A stretch of 64,000 nt of DNA from DATKMK01 sp035541895 (GTDB taxonomy: Bacteria; Desulfobacterota; Binatia; HRBIN30; JACQVA1), in assembly GCA_035541895.1 (NCBI GenBank), contig DATKMK010000120.1:1-64000 (forward strand). The letters are read 5' to 3'. Positions 8,779 through 17,123 of this stretch are shown here, in pieces. The translations under genes were made by a program, and so were the position numbers. Each line of letters opens with the position of its first letter. Position 1 is the first letter of the stretch. The notes beneath the pieces were generated by a model, which was given only the letters and a program-made list of their open reading frames with translations, did no database searches and had not been told where the DNA came from.

Positions 8779-9237
8779 ATGGCGCGCGCTGGCTTCTACG
8801 CAATTTCGTCCAGTCGGATCACGTTCGGGCGCGACGGTCGATGGTACGCCGACGGCGAGCCGATCGAGAACCCACGCATCGCCGATCTGTTCAGCCGCCA
8901 CGTTCGTCGCCACCCGGACGGCGGCTATCAGATCGTCATGGGCGACGAGCGTGCCCGCATCGAGGTGGAGGATACGCCCTACGTCGTCCTGTCCGTGGGC
9001 GGCGACGAACGGGAAGGCTTTACGCTGACCCTCAACGACGGCAGCACTGAATTACTTGATCCGCCAAGTCTGCGAGTCGGGGCCGGCGAGGTTCTGTATT
9101 GTACCGTCAAAGGGGGCGCGGAGCGTGCCCGGTTCTTGCGCCCGGCCTACTATCAACTCGCCGCATCGATCATCGAAGCGGACGGCCACGTCGCGTTGCG
9201 TTGTCGTGACCAGCAGTACCCCATCGCATCCAGCTGA
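8779..9237 (+). CDS. DUF1285-like protein
   Basis: A 152-aa protein resembling the DUF1285 family. The signature pattern is RITFGRDGRWYADGEPI, then LFSRHVRR, then a strand-rich segment with IEVEDTPYVVLSV. The C-terminal half (GGAERARFLRPAYYQLA) also fits the family, whose members form a two-subdomain beta-rich fold of unknown function. It begins nine bases after dtd, and its 3' end overlaps the start of trmL, so the three are likely co-translated. It is slightly shorter than typical members. Confidence 0.7.
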   Translation: MARAGFYAISSSRITFGRDGRWYADGEPIENPRIADLFSRHVRRHPDGGYQIVMGDERARIEVEDTPYVVLSVGGDEREGFTLTLNDGSTELLDPPSLRVGAGEVLYCTVKGGAERARFLRPAYYQLAASIIEADGHVALRCRDQQYPIASS

Positions 9238-9706
9238 GCCGGCGCTGCACATCGTGCTGCTGCAGCCGGAGATCCCACCCAACACCGGCAGCATCGCGCG
9301 CCTGTGCGCCGCGATCGGGGTGCGCCTCCACCTCGTCGGGCCGCTCGGATTCTCGCTCGAAGATCGTTACCTGAAACGGGCGGGACTGGACTACTGGCCG
9401 CATGTCGATCTGCGCGTCCACGACCACTGGCAACAGTTCGCAACCGAACACGCCGCCGAACACTTCGTATTGTACTCGGCACGAGCCGCGCGCTCGTATC
9501 TGTCGATCGCCCACGTGCCCGGCGAGTACCTCGTCTTCGGCAGCGAAACTCGCGGATTGCCCCAATCGCTGCTGGCCGGGCGAGAAGATGCGACCTACAT
9601 GATCCCGATCGTCAGCCCGCACGTCCGGAGTCTGAATCTGGCCAACGCCGTGTCGATCGCGGCCTACGACGCGTTGCGCTGCTTAGAGTGTCTGCCGACC
9701 CGATGA
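9206..9706 (+). CDS. trmL: tRNA (cytidine(34)-2'-O)-methyltransferase
   Basis: A 166-aa SPOUT-class methyltransferase that modifies the wobble ribose of tRNA-Leu isoacceptors. Diagnostic stretches are HIVLLQPEIPPNTGSIARL near the N-terminus, YLVFGSETRGLP in the middle, and IPIVSPHVRSLNLANAVSIA in the trefoil-knot AdoMet site. The start is probably the GTG at 9206, inside the end of the upstream gene; longer versions of the frame encode only out-of-family sequence. A CTG closer to the first strand cannot be excluded. Length fits the family (about 150-160 aa). Confidence 0.9.
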   Translation: MTSSTPSHPAEPALHIVLLQPEIPPNTGSIARLCAAIGVRLHLVGPLGFSLEDRYLKRAGLDYWPHVDLRVHDHWQQFATEHAAEHFVLYSARAARSYLSIAHVPGEYLVFGSETRGLPQSLLAGREDATYMIPIVSPHVRSLNLANAVSIAAYDALRCLECLPTR

Positions 9707-9982
9707 TCCGGTGATCGGGATGCTGCTGCGCATCCCGCAGCCACTGCTGCACCCGCCACCGTTGCCGCACCCGCGCGCGCCAAGCACGGCGTACCCGTGC
9801 TGTTCCAATTCGACGCCGGACACTTCACGCCAGTCGTCGCCGACTTCGCCGTCGCAGTGCACGCAGCGACGCACCTCGTTGCCGTCGTCGTCGATATCAG
9901 CGAGGTGCGTCAGCACGAGCTTGTCGCACGCAGGACAAGAGACGAGCCAAAACGTGCTGTCGTCGAATCCAGGTGTGGCCAC
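9683..9982 (-). CDS. Zinc-ribbon protein with Cys/Gly-rich tail
   Basis: A protein of about 99 aa with a CPAC ... CVHC pair spaced as a zinc ribbon, then an aliphatic segment (VELEQHGYAVLGARG) and a Cys/Gly-rich tail (GCGNGGGCSSGCGMRSS). The GTG at 9982 has a weak purine-rich site upstream; an alternative TTG at 10078 would place the gene four bases after the Mut7-C gene. Its 3' end overlaps that of trmL on the other strand by 24 bases. The tail could be a second metal site. Function is unknown; pairing with a Mut7-C protein that carries its own Cys pairs suggests an RNA-related role (inference). Confidence 0.6.
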   Translation of the reverse strand: MATPGFDDSTFWLVSCPACDKLVLTHLADIDDDGNEVRRCVHCDGEVGDDWREVSGVELEQHGYAVLGARGCGNGGGCSSGCGMRSSIPITGSSGRQTL

Positions 9983-10082
9983 GAACCGACTCTCTACCGT
10001 GTTCCGATTGCGAATGCGAGCCGATGCCTTGCTTGCCGCCGCACCGCCGCCATGCCAAGGGAATGACGTGGCCGACAAACCC

Positions 10083-10559
10083 TCATGCGGACGGATAGCC
10101 GAGGCGCGTCAGCTCGGCGCGCACGCGTTCGGCATGGGTGGCCGGCCAATAGAGGCGATGGCAATGCGGACAACGAACGAATTCGTTCTGCGTCGCGAAC
10201 ACATATTCCGGCACGCGCGACACCACGCGTGCCTTCGCGACCGCCTCCAACCGCTCACCGCAGCAGGCGCACCGGGTCAGCAATTGTGCGTAGGGATCGA
10301 TAGCGTAGGTCTCGATCACTTGGCGGAGCTGCTCGCGGAAATGATCGCTCTCGATGAACAGGATCGGCGGCGGCTCGTTCACCCGCCGCAAGCGTCGATC
10401 GCGCGTGAGAATCGTGCGCCGTTCCGTCCGCGCCAAACGTACCAGCGCCGCCCCGCTCCATTGCGGGCCATAACGCGCATCGACCCCGATCAAGTGCAGC
10501 CACTTGGCCAAGCGGCCAAGCATCCGGTCGACGGCAAAGGTGGGAGCGGGCTGGGTCAT
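10083..10559 (-). CDS. Mut7-C RNase-domain protein
   Basis: A 158-aa protein matching the Mut7-C family. The N-terminal half (FAVDRMLGRLAKWLHLIGVDA, ARTERRTILTRDRRL) is a PIN-like nuclease fold with acidic residues, and the C-terminal half is a zinc ribbon with CACCGERL and CPHCHRLYWPATHAER. The family is named after the exonuclease Mut-7 C-terminus and is predicted to be an RNase. The start is the ATG at 10559; the longer frame upstream is low-complexity and overlaps the divergent transglutaminase gene. It is divergent from that gene with about 56 bases between. Confidence 0.88.
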   Translation of the reverse strand: MTQPAPTFAVDRMLGRLAKWLHLIGVDARYGPQWSGAALVRLARTERRTILTRDRRLRRVNEPPPILFIESDHFREQLRQVIETYAIDPYAQLLTRCACCGERLEAVAKARVVSRVPEYVFATQNEFVRCPHCHRLYWPATHAERVRAELTRLGYPSA

Positions 10560-10615
10560 GCCTGAACATCTATACACGATCGCCGGCACGCACGCGCGGT
10601 CGGTAAGCGGTTGAA

Positions 10616-12067
10616 ATGGCGCGCATCGTTCGCATCGGTATCGTCCTCGTCTGGCTGGTTCTGATCGGCGTGCTCGTGCGTGAGCGTTTGACCGCACCCG
10701 CACCGGCGCCGGTGGAATCGGCACCGGCCACCCTGCGCACCGGCGAACAGTGGATGAATGTCTACCACCAGAGTCAAAAAATCGGCTACGTTCATCAACG
10801 TTCCGCACCGGTCGACGGTGGGTTCGAGTTCGAAGAGCGCTCGCTGCTGCGACTCGTGGTAATGGATACCCCCCAAACCGTGCGCACGATCATCACCGGC
10901 CGCACCGGCACTGACTATGCCCTGCAACGATTCAACTTCGAACTGAGCAGCGGTGTCGGGGCCCTGCGCGTCCACGGCGCCGTGCGCGACGGCGTGCTGC
11001 ATCTGACCCTCGCCACGGGAGCCGACGAGTCCACCCAACAGATCCCGCTGACGGGTCCGATCTACTTGCCGGCGACCTTGCAAAGCCTCGTGGCCAGCGG
11101 CGAGCTGCGCGCCGGGCGACAATTCGACGTGCAGGTCTTCGATCCGTCGGTGATGAAGGACGCGACCACGCGCATCACCGTCGAGCGGCAGGAACCGGTG
11201 CCGGAGGCCAACTCGCCGCAACCGGCCTGGCGCGTACGCGAGGAATACAAGGGCATCCGCACCACCGCGTGGATCGACGATCATGGGACGGTGCTGCGTG
11301 AGGAAGGGCCGATGGGTTTGGTTCTGCGGCACACCGACGAACACGACGCGGTGCACGGAGCGTGGAACGGTGGGGCCGCGCTCGACTTGGTTCAGACCGT
11401 TGCCATTCCAGTCGCCACGCATATCGAGGACCCGCGAGACCTGTCGCTGCTGCGAGTGCGCCTGCGCGGCATCGACCTCGATCAGATTCCTTCCGACCCG
11501 CGCCAGCGCCGCACCGGAGACTCCTGGACGATTGCGCGGGAGGATCTCGGCAGCGTCAATTCATATCCCCTGCCCTACACTGACGCAGAGCAACGCGCGT
11601 CGCTTGCGGCCACCTCCTTGCTGCAAGTCGATCACCCGCGCGTGCGCGCGGCGGCTACCGAGGCGGTCGGGGACGAGCGCGACGCGCTCCACGCCGTGTG
11701 GCGGCTGCTGGCGTGGATTCACGCTTACATGAAGCCGGTCATCACCATGAGCATTCCCAACGCCTTGCAAGTACTCGACGAGCGCCAAGGCGATTGCAAC
11801 GAACACGCAGTGTTGTTCGCGGCGCTCGCTCGCGCGGCCGGGCTCCCCACACGGATCGCCGCCGGCGTGGTCTACCTCGACGGGGCGTTCTACTACCACG
11901 CGTGGGATGAAGTCTGGCTGGGACGGTGGGTCAGCGTCGATCCGGTTTTCAACCAGTTCCCCGCCGACGCGACGCACCTCAAGTTCATCGAAGGCGGCCC
12001 CGAGGAACACCTGGCGCTCCTGCAAATCATGGGGAGGGTCGGCATCGACGTCCTCGCGTCTCGCTAG
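10616..12067 (+). CDS. Membrane-anchored transglutaminase-like protein
   Basis: A 483-aa protein with an N-terminal membrane anchor (residues 5-21, IVRIGIVLVWLVLIGVL), a long beta-rich region, and a C-terminal transglutaminase-like cysteine-protease domain. The catalytic triad is visible as Cys394 (QGDCNEH), His428 (YYHAWDE) and Asp442 (SVDPVFNQ). Such domains can be proteases, amidases or cross-linking enzymes, and the anchor places the domain outside the cytoplasm. Its stop overlaps that of the convergent phosphatase gene. Confidence 0.88.
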   Translation: MARIVRIGIVLVWLVLIGVLVRERLTAPAPAPVESAPATLRTGEQWMNVYHQSQKIGYVHQRSAPVDGGFEFEERSLLRLVVMDTPQTVRTIITGRTGTDYALQRFNFELSSGVGALRVHGAVRDGVLHLTLATGADESTQQIPLTGPIYLPATLQSLVASGELRAGRQFDVQVFDPSVMKDATTRITVERQEPVPEANSPQPAWRVREEYKGIRTTAWIDDHGTVLREEGPMGLVLRHTDEHDAVHGAWNGGAALDLVQTVAIPVATHIEDPRDLSLLRVRLRGIDLDQIPSDPRQRRTGDSWTIAREDLGSVNSYPLPYTDAEQRASLAATSLLQVDHPRVRAAATEAVGDERDALHAVWRLLAWIHAYMKPVITMSIPNALQVLDERQGDCNEHAVLFAALARAAGLPTRIAAGVVYLDGAFYYHAWDEVWLGRWVSVDPVFNQFPADATHLKFIEGGPEEHLALLQIMGRVGIDVLASR

Positions 12068-12555
12068 CCGGCGAGGTAACGCGCTTCGAGCACACTCATG
12101 TATGGGACACAATGGCGGCGCAGCTTGACCAAGTCGCGCGCTGCGGTCAGCGACAGGCCGTGACACCGGTGGAGGTAGGCGATCGCCGCCGTCGGCGCAC
12201 GATTCATTCCGGCATTGCAATGCAGGTACACGCACGCACCGTCGCGCTGGAGTGCATCGAGTAGCGTCACGATGGCGTCCAGCCGGATCGCCAGCATCTC
12301 GGTGTCGCAGTCGGTCACCGGCAGGCGATGAAAGCGCATCCCCTGGTCTGTGTAGGCGCTCACGAGATGCTCGACGCGGAGCCCCTTGCTCGCGATGTCG
12401 GCATCGTCTTGCAAGCTGACCACCGCCGTCACCCCATGCGTGCGCCGCAACCATTCGGCGTCCTCCGGGGCCGGATACTCGCCCACCAACAAACCCGGGA
12501 CGATGAGTGAGAGATCGGGACGACGATTGTAACGACCGCTGGGACTAGTAAACAC
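12064..12555 (-). CDS. Dual-specificity-type protein phosphatase
   Basis: A 163-aa cytoplasmic cysteine phosphatase. The P-loop HCNAGMNRA gives the CX5R signature with Cys113 and Arg119, and Asp82 or Asp84 in VTDCDTE is a plausible general acid. Preceding segments (LIVPGLLVGEYPAP, GVTAVVSLQDDAD) match the DSP fold. Translation probably begins at the GTG at 12555, with GGAG seven bases upstream. The substrate is unknown: Ser/Thr/Tyr phosphoproteins or a phospholipid/phosphosugar are possible. The gene is convergent with the transglutaminase-like gene and overlaps its stop codon. Confidence 0.85.
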   Translation of the reverse strand: MFTSPSGRYNRRPDLSLIVPGLLVGEYPAPEDAEWLRRTHGVTAVVSLQDDADIASKGLRVEHLVSAYTDQGMRFHRLPVTDCDTEMLAIRLDAIVTLLDALQRDGACVYLHCNAGMNRAPTAAIAYLHRCHGLSLTAARDLVKLRRHCVPYMSVLEARYLAG

Positions 12556-12657
12556 GCGCCGGCTCCATTCAAGGATTGCCTACCGTGTTGCAGCGCGCCA
12601 CGCAACGCGCCCGCTGCGCTTGTCGCTCCGCGGCGACTCGCCTAGACTAGCAGTCAA

Positions 12658-13740
12658 ATGGGCTCGACGTTCGGACAGTTGTTTCGCGTCACGACCTTCG
12701 GCGAATCGCATGGCGGCGGCGTGGGTGTCGTCGTCGACGGCTGTCCGCCGCGTCTGCCGATCACGGTCGAAGAGATTCAACGCGATCTGGATCGCCGCCG
12801 TCCGGGACAAAGTGCGATCACGACTCCGCGCGATGAACCCGACCGCGCCGAGATCCTCTCCGGTCTCTTCGAGGGGCAGACGCTCGGCTCCCCGATCGCC
12901 ATTCTCGTGCGCAACACCGATGCGCGTCCCGAGGCATACGCCGATTTCAAAGACGCCTATCGACCGTCCCACGCCGACTACACGTACGAAGCGAAGTACG
13001 GCATTCGCAACTGGCAAGGCGGCGGGCGCGCCTCGGCGCGTGAAACCATCGGTCGCGTGGCCGCCGGTGCGATTGCGCGCAAGCTGCTCGCGAACGCCGC
13101 GCAGGTCGAAGTGCTGGCCTACGTGAAACAGGTTTACACCATCGCCGCCGATGTCGATCCGGCGCGCGTCACGCTCGCCGACATCGAACGGACCATCGTC
13201 CGCTGCCCCAACGAATCGGCGGCGGCGTCAATGATTGCGCGCATCGACGAAGCCCGCCGCGCCGGCGATTCGTTGGGCGGCATCGTCGAGTGCGTGTGCC
13301 GCCTGGTCCCGCCGGGACTTGGCGAACCCGTGTTCGCCAAGCTCGAAGCCGACTTGGCACGCGGCATGATGTCGTTACCTGCGTCCAAGGGTTTCGAGAT
13401 CGGCAGCGGCTTCGCCGGCAGCACGCAGCTCACCGGCATCGAACACAACGACCCGTTCACCATCGAAAGTGGGCGGGTGCGCACGGCCAGCAATCGCTCG
13501 GGTGGCGTGCAGGGCGGGATTTCCAACGGCGAAGACATCGTCTTCCGCGTTGCTTTCAAGCCGACCGCCACGATTCGCCAAGCGCAGGACACCGTCAATC
13601 GTGCCGGCGAACGCGTCACGCTGGAAGCCAAGGGCCGTCACGATCCGTGCGTGCTGCCGCGCGCGGTGCCGATGGTGGAAGCGATGGCGTGTCTCGTGTT
13701 GGCCGACCACTACCTGCGCCAGCGCGGGCAGTGCGGGTGA
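12658..13740 (+). CDS. aroC: Chorismate synthase
   Basis: A 360-aa enzyme that converts 5-enolpyruvylshikimate-3-phosphate to chorismate using reduced FMN, the last common step of aromatic amino acid synthesis. Family motifs are FGESHGGGVGVVVDGCPP near the N-terminus, RRPGQSAITTPRDEPD, GGGRASARETIGRVAAGAIA and SNGEDIVFRVAFKPTATI. Length is typical. It appears as a stand-alone gene, with other shikimate genes absent from the window. The preceding gap is about 100 bases and has no recognised regulatory structure. Confidence 0.97.
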   Translation: MGSTFGQLFRVTTFGESHGGGVGVVVDGCPPRLPITVEEIQRDLDRRRPGQSAITTPRDEPDRAEILSGLFEGQTLGSPIAILVRNTDARPEAYADFKDAYRPSHADYTYEAKYGIRNWQGGGRASARETIGRVAAGAIARKLLANAAQVEVLAYVKQVYTIAADVDPARVTLADIERTIVRCPNESAAASMIARIDEARRAGDSLGGIVECVCRLVPPGLGEPVFAKLEADLARGMMSLPASKGFEIGSGFAGSTQLTGIEHNDPFTIESGRVRTASNRSGGVQGGISNGEDIVFRVAFKPTATIRQAQDTVNRAGERVTLEAKGRHDPCVLPRAVPMVEAMACLVLADHYLRQRGQCG

Positions 13741-13800
13741 GCTCGCGCACGTTGCTCGGACGATGAATTCCGGCTTGCGCGAGTGTCGACCAATGTAGTC

Positions 13801-13914
13801 GCGGCCCTTGTGGCCGCTCCGAATACCCGGCCCCCCGGCGGGCTCGAGCCGCGTCGCGCAGGTGAATAGGCATTGTCCGCATTGTCGGGAGAAAAGCGCA
13901 CCCTGAAGGGTGCG
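13801..13914. repeat. Two intergenic palindromes
   Basis: Two short hairpin-forming palindromes lie in the gap between aroC and the enoyl-CoA hydratase gene. GCGGCC/GGCCGC has a five-base loop (13801-13817). CGCACCCT/AGGGTGCG has a two-base centre (13897-13914). Neither is followed by a T-run, so they are not typical terminators. They resemble the small dispersed palindromic elements common in GC-rich environmental genomes. Confidence 0.5.
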
Positions 13915-13944
13915 GTTACGGCCGGTGAACGAAAGGACCATTCG

Positions 13945-14796
13945 ATGACGTATCAGGAAGTTCAGTACGCAGTCGCCGACGGCATTCTCACCATTGCGCT
14001 CAATCGGCCGGACAAGCTCAATGCGTTCACCGCAACCATGTGTCGCGAGTTGCTCGACGCCTTCGAGCAGTCCGATCGCGACGATTCCATCCGCGCGGTG
14101 ATCGTCACCGGCGCCGGGCGCGGCTTCTGCGCCGGCGCCGATCTCAGCAGCGGCGGTGACACGTTCGACAACACGCAACGGGAAAGCATCGACGATCATC
14201 GCGACGGCGGCGGCTTGGTGGCGTTGCGCATCTTCGAATCGAAGAAGCCGGTGATTGCGGCGATCAACGGACCGGCGGTCGGCGTTGGCATCACGATGAC
14301 GCTGCCGATGGACATTCGGATCGCGTCGAGCGCCGCGCGCATGGGCTTTGTGTTCGCGCGCCGCGGGATCGTACCGGAGGCATGCAGTAGTTGGTTCCTG
14401 CCGCGCATCGTCGGCATCAGTCAGGCGACCGAGTGGGTCTACACCGGCCGTGTCTTCGAGGCCGACGAAGCCTTGCGCGCCCGCCTGGTGAGCCGAGTAG
14501 TCGCGCCGGAGGAGTTGCTGCCGACGGCGCGCGCCCTCGCGCGCGAGATCGCCGACAACACTTCGGCGATGTCGGTGACGCTGTCGCGCGCGCTGCTGTG
14601 GCGCATGCTCGGCGCCGACCATCCGATGGAGGCCCACAAGGTCGATTCGAAATGCATCTACTTCATGGGGCGCTCACCCGATGCGATCGAGGGCGTCACG
14701 TCCTTCTTGCAAAAACGCCCGCCCCAGTTCTCCATGAAACCCAGCAGCGACCTTCCGGCGTTCTATCCCTGGTGGCCGGAACGGCGGTTCAAGTAG
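13945..14796 (+). CDS. Enoyl-CoA hydratase/isomerase family protein
   Basis: A 283-aa crotonase-fold enzyme. The oxyanion-hole segments are present (GRGFCAGADLSS at about 59-69 and NGPAVGVG at about 108-115), as is the catalytic Glu in GIVPEACSSW (Glu145). The second Glu of classical hydratases, expected just after NGPAVGVG, is replaced in ITMTLP, so isomerase or another crotonase chemistry is possible. The ATG at 13945 follows GAAAGGA; 24 additional in-frame residues upstream are not family-like. The C-terminus SDLPAFYPWWPERRF is characteristic of an acyl-CoA subgroup. It appears monocistronic. Confidence 0.88.
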   Translation: MTYQEVQYAVADGILTIALNRPDKLNAFTATMCRELLDAFEQSDRDDSIRAVIVTGAGRGFCAGADLSSGGDTFDNTQRESIDDHRDGGGLVALRIFESKKPVIAAINGPAVGVGITMTLPMDIRIASSAARMGFVFARRGIVPEACSSWFLPRIVGISQATEWVYTGRVFEADEALRARLVSRVVAPEELLPTARALAREIADNTSAMSVTLSRALLWRMLGADHPMEAHKVDSKCIYFMGRSPDAIEGVTSFLQKRPPQFSMKPSSDLPAFYPWWPERRFK

Positions 14797-14919
14797 CCGG
14801 CAACCGATTGGTCCCTCGCTTCAGGCAAACGTCCAGCGACGGAATTTCTCCGCTCGCCCGTTCAACCGGGCGACGTGATCGATCGCGAACGCCTGCAAAC
14901 ATTGGAGAAGGAGGACACC

Positions 14920-15249
14920 ATGATCAATCGATCTCACTCGCTGCGACGAGTTGTCGTCGCGTCGGCCGCCGCCGCGACCCTTACCGGCCTCGCCCTGCCC
15001 GCCTTCGGCGGCCCGCCTGAAGACTTCGCCGCGGCGGAAAGCGCCGCCTTCACGGAGGCGGATTCCAACGGCGACGGCGTGCTGTCGGCCGACGAGTTCG
15101 TGAACTTTCACGAACTGATGCGCCGCAAGATGGAAGCGCTGGAGTTCAGCCGAGTTGACGCCAACGGCGACGGCGGCATCACGCTCGACGAACTGAAGGC
15201 CGCGCGCCCCATGCACCATCCGGGTCCGCCCCCGGGACCGGGGTTCTAG
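14920..15249 (+). CDS. Secreted EF-hand protein
   Basis: A 109-aa exported protein with a signal peptide (about residues 1-26, ending LPAFGG) and two EF-hand calcium loops: DSNGDGVLSADEF and DANGDGGITLDEL, each with Asp at positions 1, 3 and 5 and Glu at 12. The C-terminus is Pro/Gly-rich (HHPGPPPGPGF). GGAGG lies just upstream of the ATG at 14920. It directly precedes the ECF sigma/anti-sigma/heavy-metal-sensor genes on the same strand and may be part of that envelope-sensing unit. Confidence 0.85.
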   Translation: MINRSHSLRRVVVASAAAATLTGLALPAFGGPPEDFAAAESAAFTEADSNGDGVLSADEFVNFHELMRRKMEALEFSRVDANGDGGITLDELKAARPMHHPGPPPGPGF

Positions 15250-15381
15250 GCATCACCGCCGAGTTCGCCGCCACGCCGCATGCTAAGGAGATGACGTGGC
15301 CGATGACACCGCTGCCGCGGAGACTGCTCGCGAGACGATCGCTCAGCGTTCTCCGCGGCCGGTGCTCGGTGCAAGACGGGG

Positions 15382-15954
15382 ATGATGCCGCCGCCCGTGG
15401 ACGACTCCGACGAGGCGCTGATGATCCGCGCCGGTAGAGGCGATCGCCTCGCCTGTCAGATGCTGGTCGAGCGGCACCTCGGCCGCGTCGTCAACGTCGG
15501 CGTGCGCATGCTCGGCAATCGCAGCGATGCGGAGGATGCCGCGCAGGACGTGTTTCTGCGCGTTTGGTCCACGGCACCCAGATGGAAGCGAGGCGCAGCG
15601 CGCTTCACCACGTGGTTGTATCGAGTCACCGTGAACGTGTGCCTTGACCGCATCGCCAAGAAGCGCGAGGCCGTCACCGACGAGCCGCTCAAGGTGGTAG
15701 ACCCGCAACCCGAACCCGGCGCGGCGCTGCAGGAGGCCGAGCTGGCGGCGCACGTCAACGCGGCATTGGCGCAGTTGCCCGAGACCCAGCGAATAGCGGT
15801 GACCCTGTGCCACTATCAAGGGCTGCGCAACATCGAGGCGGCCGAGATCATGGGCGTCAGCATCGAAGCGCTCGAATCCCTGCTGGCGCGCGCGCGTCGG
15901 GCCATGCGCGCACACCTGCAACCGCTGGCTCCCGCCCTCCTGGGAGGAAGCTGA
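15382..15954 (+). CDS. ECF-type RNA polymerase sigma factor
   Basis: A 190-aa sigma-70-family factor of the extracytoplasmic-function class. Region 2 is visible as ACQMLVERHLGRVVNVGVRML and DAEDAAQDVFLRVW (about residues 24-63), and region 4 as LPETQRIAVTLCHYQGLRNIEAAEIMGVS (about 132-160) followed by ALESLLARARRAMR. Two adjacent ATGs (15382, 15385) are possible starts. The gene overlaps the next by one base (TGATG), and the downstream products look like its membrane anti-sigma factor and periplasmic sensor, as in CnrHYX-type metal-response systems. Confidence 0.92.
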   Translation: MMPPPVDDSDEALMIRAGRGDRLACQMLVERHLGRVVNVGVRMLGNRSDAEDAAQDVFLRVWSTAPRWKRGAARFTTWLYRVTVNVCLDRIAKKREAVTDEPLKVVDPQPEPGAALQEAELAAHVNAALAQLPETQRIAVTLCHYQGLRNIEAAEIMGVSIEALESLLARARRAMRAHLQPLAPALLGGS

Positions 15955-16493
15955 TGACCGACACACCGATCAGTCTCGAGCGATTCACTCACCTGCTCGA
16001 TGCGTACGGCGCAAACCCGGCGCGTTGGCCGGATGACGAGCGGGCGCTCGCGCAGCACCTCATCGAGCAGTCGGACATCGCGCGAGCGATGTGGCAGCAG
16101 GCCGCTGCGCTGGACCGTGTGCTCGACGCAGTGCCGTCGGAGCCGGCGTCGCCGCTCTTGACCGCGCAGGTACTCGCCACCGCGCCGCGGCGTCGTCGCA
16201 TGCGGGGGTGGCGGGTCGTCATGGGGACGGTGCCGCTCGCCGCCGCCGCCGCGGCGACGTTGTGGTTCGTCGCCGATCAGCGTTCGACGCGCCCGACCGC
16301 TGAACTGACGCTGGTTCAGATCGGCGAATACGCTAGCCCAACCGACGCACTGCTGGCTACCTTCGCCGTCGACACGTCCGTCACGGCTCCATCGATCGGC
16401 TGCTCAGACTCGGCGCTTGGCTGTCCCATCCTCGAAGCGCCGGCAATCGATCCGTACTCACAACTGCCGCGGCAGGGAAGGATTTACTCATGA
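15954..16493 (+). CDS. Putative membrane anti-sigma factor
   Basis: A 179-aa protein with a cytoplasmic N-terminal domain (FTHLLDAYGANPARWPDDERAL), one transmembrane segment (about residues 85-103, VVMGTVPLAAAAAATLWFV) and a short extracytoplasmic tail containing a Cys pair. The 'LLDAYGA.PARWP' opening is recurrent in hypothetical partners of ECF sigma factors. The ATG overlaps the sigma stop (TGATG) and the stop overlaps the next ATG (ATGA), giving a tightly coupled three-gene unit. Anti-sigma function is inferred from position and topology. Confidence 0.75.
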   Translation: MTDTPISLERFTHLLDAYGANPARWPDDERALAQHLIEQSDIARAMWQQAAALDRVLDAVPSEPASPLLTAQVLATAPRRRRMRGWRVVMGTVPLAAAAAATLWFVADQRSTRPTAELTLVQIGEYASPTDALLATFAVDTSVTAPSIGCSDSALGCPILEAPAIDPYSQLPRQGRIYS

Positions 16494-16999
16494 GACATCT
16501 CGCTCGAATCGCACTCAGCGCGATCACCTTCGTCTGGGTCGCACCGTCGTCGGCACAAATGGGCCCGCCGGGCGCCGGCGGTCCGATCGTGATGGGTTCG
16601 GGGCCGCCCGGTGGTCCGCCGCCGTTCTTGTCGCGTGTGTTCGTCCCCAAGCTGGTCATGGAGCATCAGCAGGAGATCGGTCTGACGCCGGCACAGGCCG
16701 AGGCGATCAAGAAGGCAATGAACGAGACGCAGAAGCAGTTGCTCGACATCCAGTGGCGGCTCGACGCCGAGTCCGAGGCCCTCGACAAGCTCCTGGCCAC
16801 CGATCACGTCGACGAAGCCGCCGTCCTGGCGAAGCTCGAACAAGTCACCGGCATCGAGCAGCAGGTGAAGAAGGTGAACTTCGCCCTGCTCGTTCGCATC
16901 AAAAATCAACTCACGTCGGAGCAACAGGCGAAGCTGCGGAGTCTGCGACCGACGCGGCATGGCGGTGGGTTCGGTGGGCCACCGCCCCCGCCCGAATGA
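16490..16999 (+). CDS. CpxP/CnrX-like periplasmic heavy-metal sensor
   Basis: A 169-aa protein with a signal peptide (residues 1-22, ending PSSAQ), a Gly/Pro/Met-rich segment, and a four-helix LTxxQ-type domain: QQEIGLTPAQAEAIKKAM near 60-77 and IKNQLTSEQQAKLRSL near 140-155. These are the paired LTxxQ signatures of Spy/CpxP/CnrX-like proteins. It ends in a Gly/Pro tail. Spy-family proteins are periplasmic chaperones and CnrX senses Ni/Co; coupling to an ECF sigma and anti-sigma gene makes a sensor role more likely here. Confidence 0.85.
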   Translation: MRHLARIALSAITFVWVAPSSAQMGPPGAGGPIVMGSGPPGGPPPFLSRVFVPKLVMEHQQEIGLTPAQAEAIKKAMNETQKQLLDIQWRLDAESEALDKLLATDHVDEAAVLAKLEQVTGIEQQVKKVNFALLVRIKNQLTSEQQAKLRSLRPTRHGGGFGGPPPPPE

Positions 17000-17123
17000 G
17001 GGGCAACCGGCGTTTACCAGAGACTTTCCGCGATAGAAGGAGAAGACCGTGCCCAAACGCCTCGACGACAACCTCAGCCGCCGGGCGGGTCAACAACGAG
17101 AACGCTCGCCGACTGCTACGTGC

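Noticed and set aside
7954..8913. 320-residue minus-strand frame across the acidic protein and dtd
   Set aside because: It is antisense to dtd, which is unmistakable, and its Ile/Val-rich stretch is only the complement of the Asp/Glu tract.
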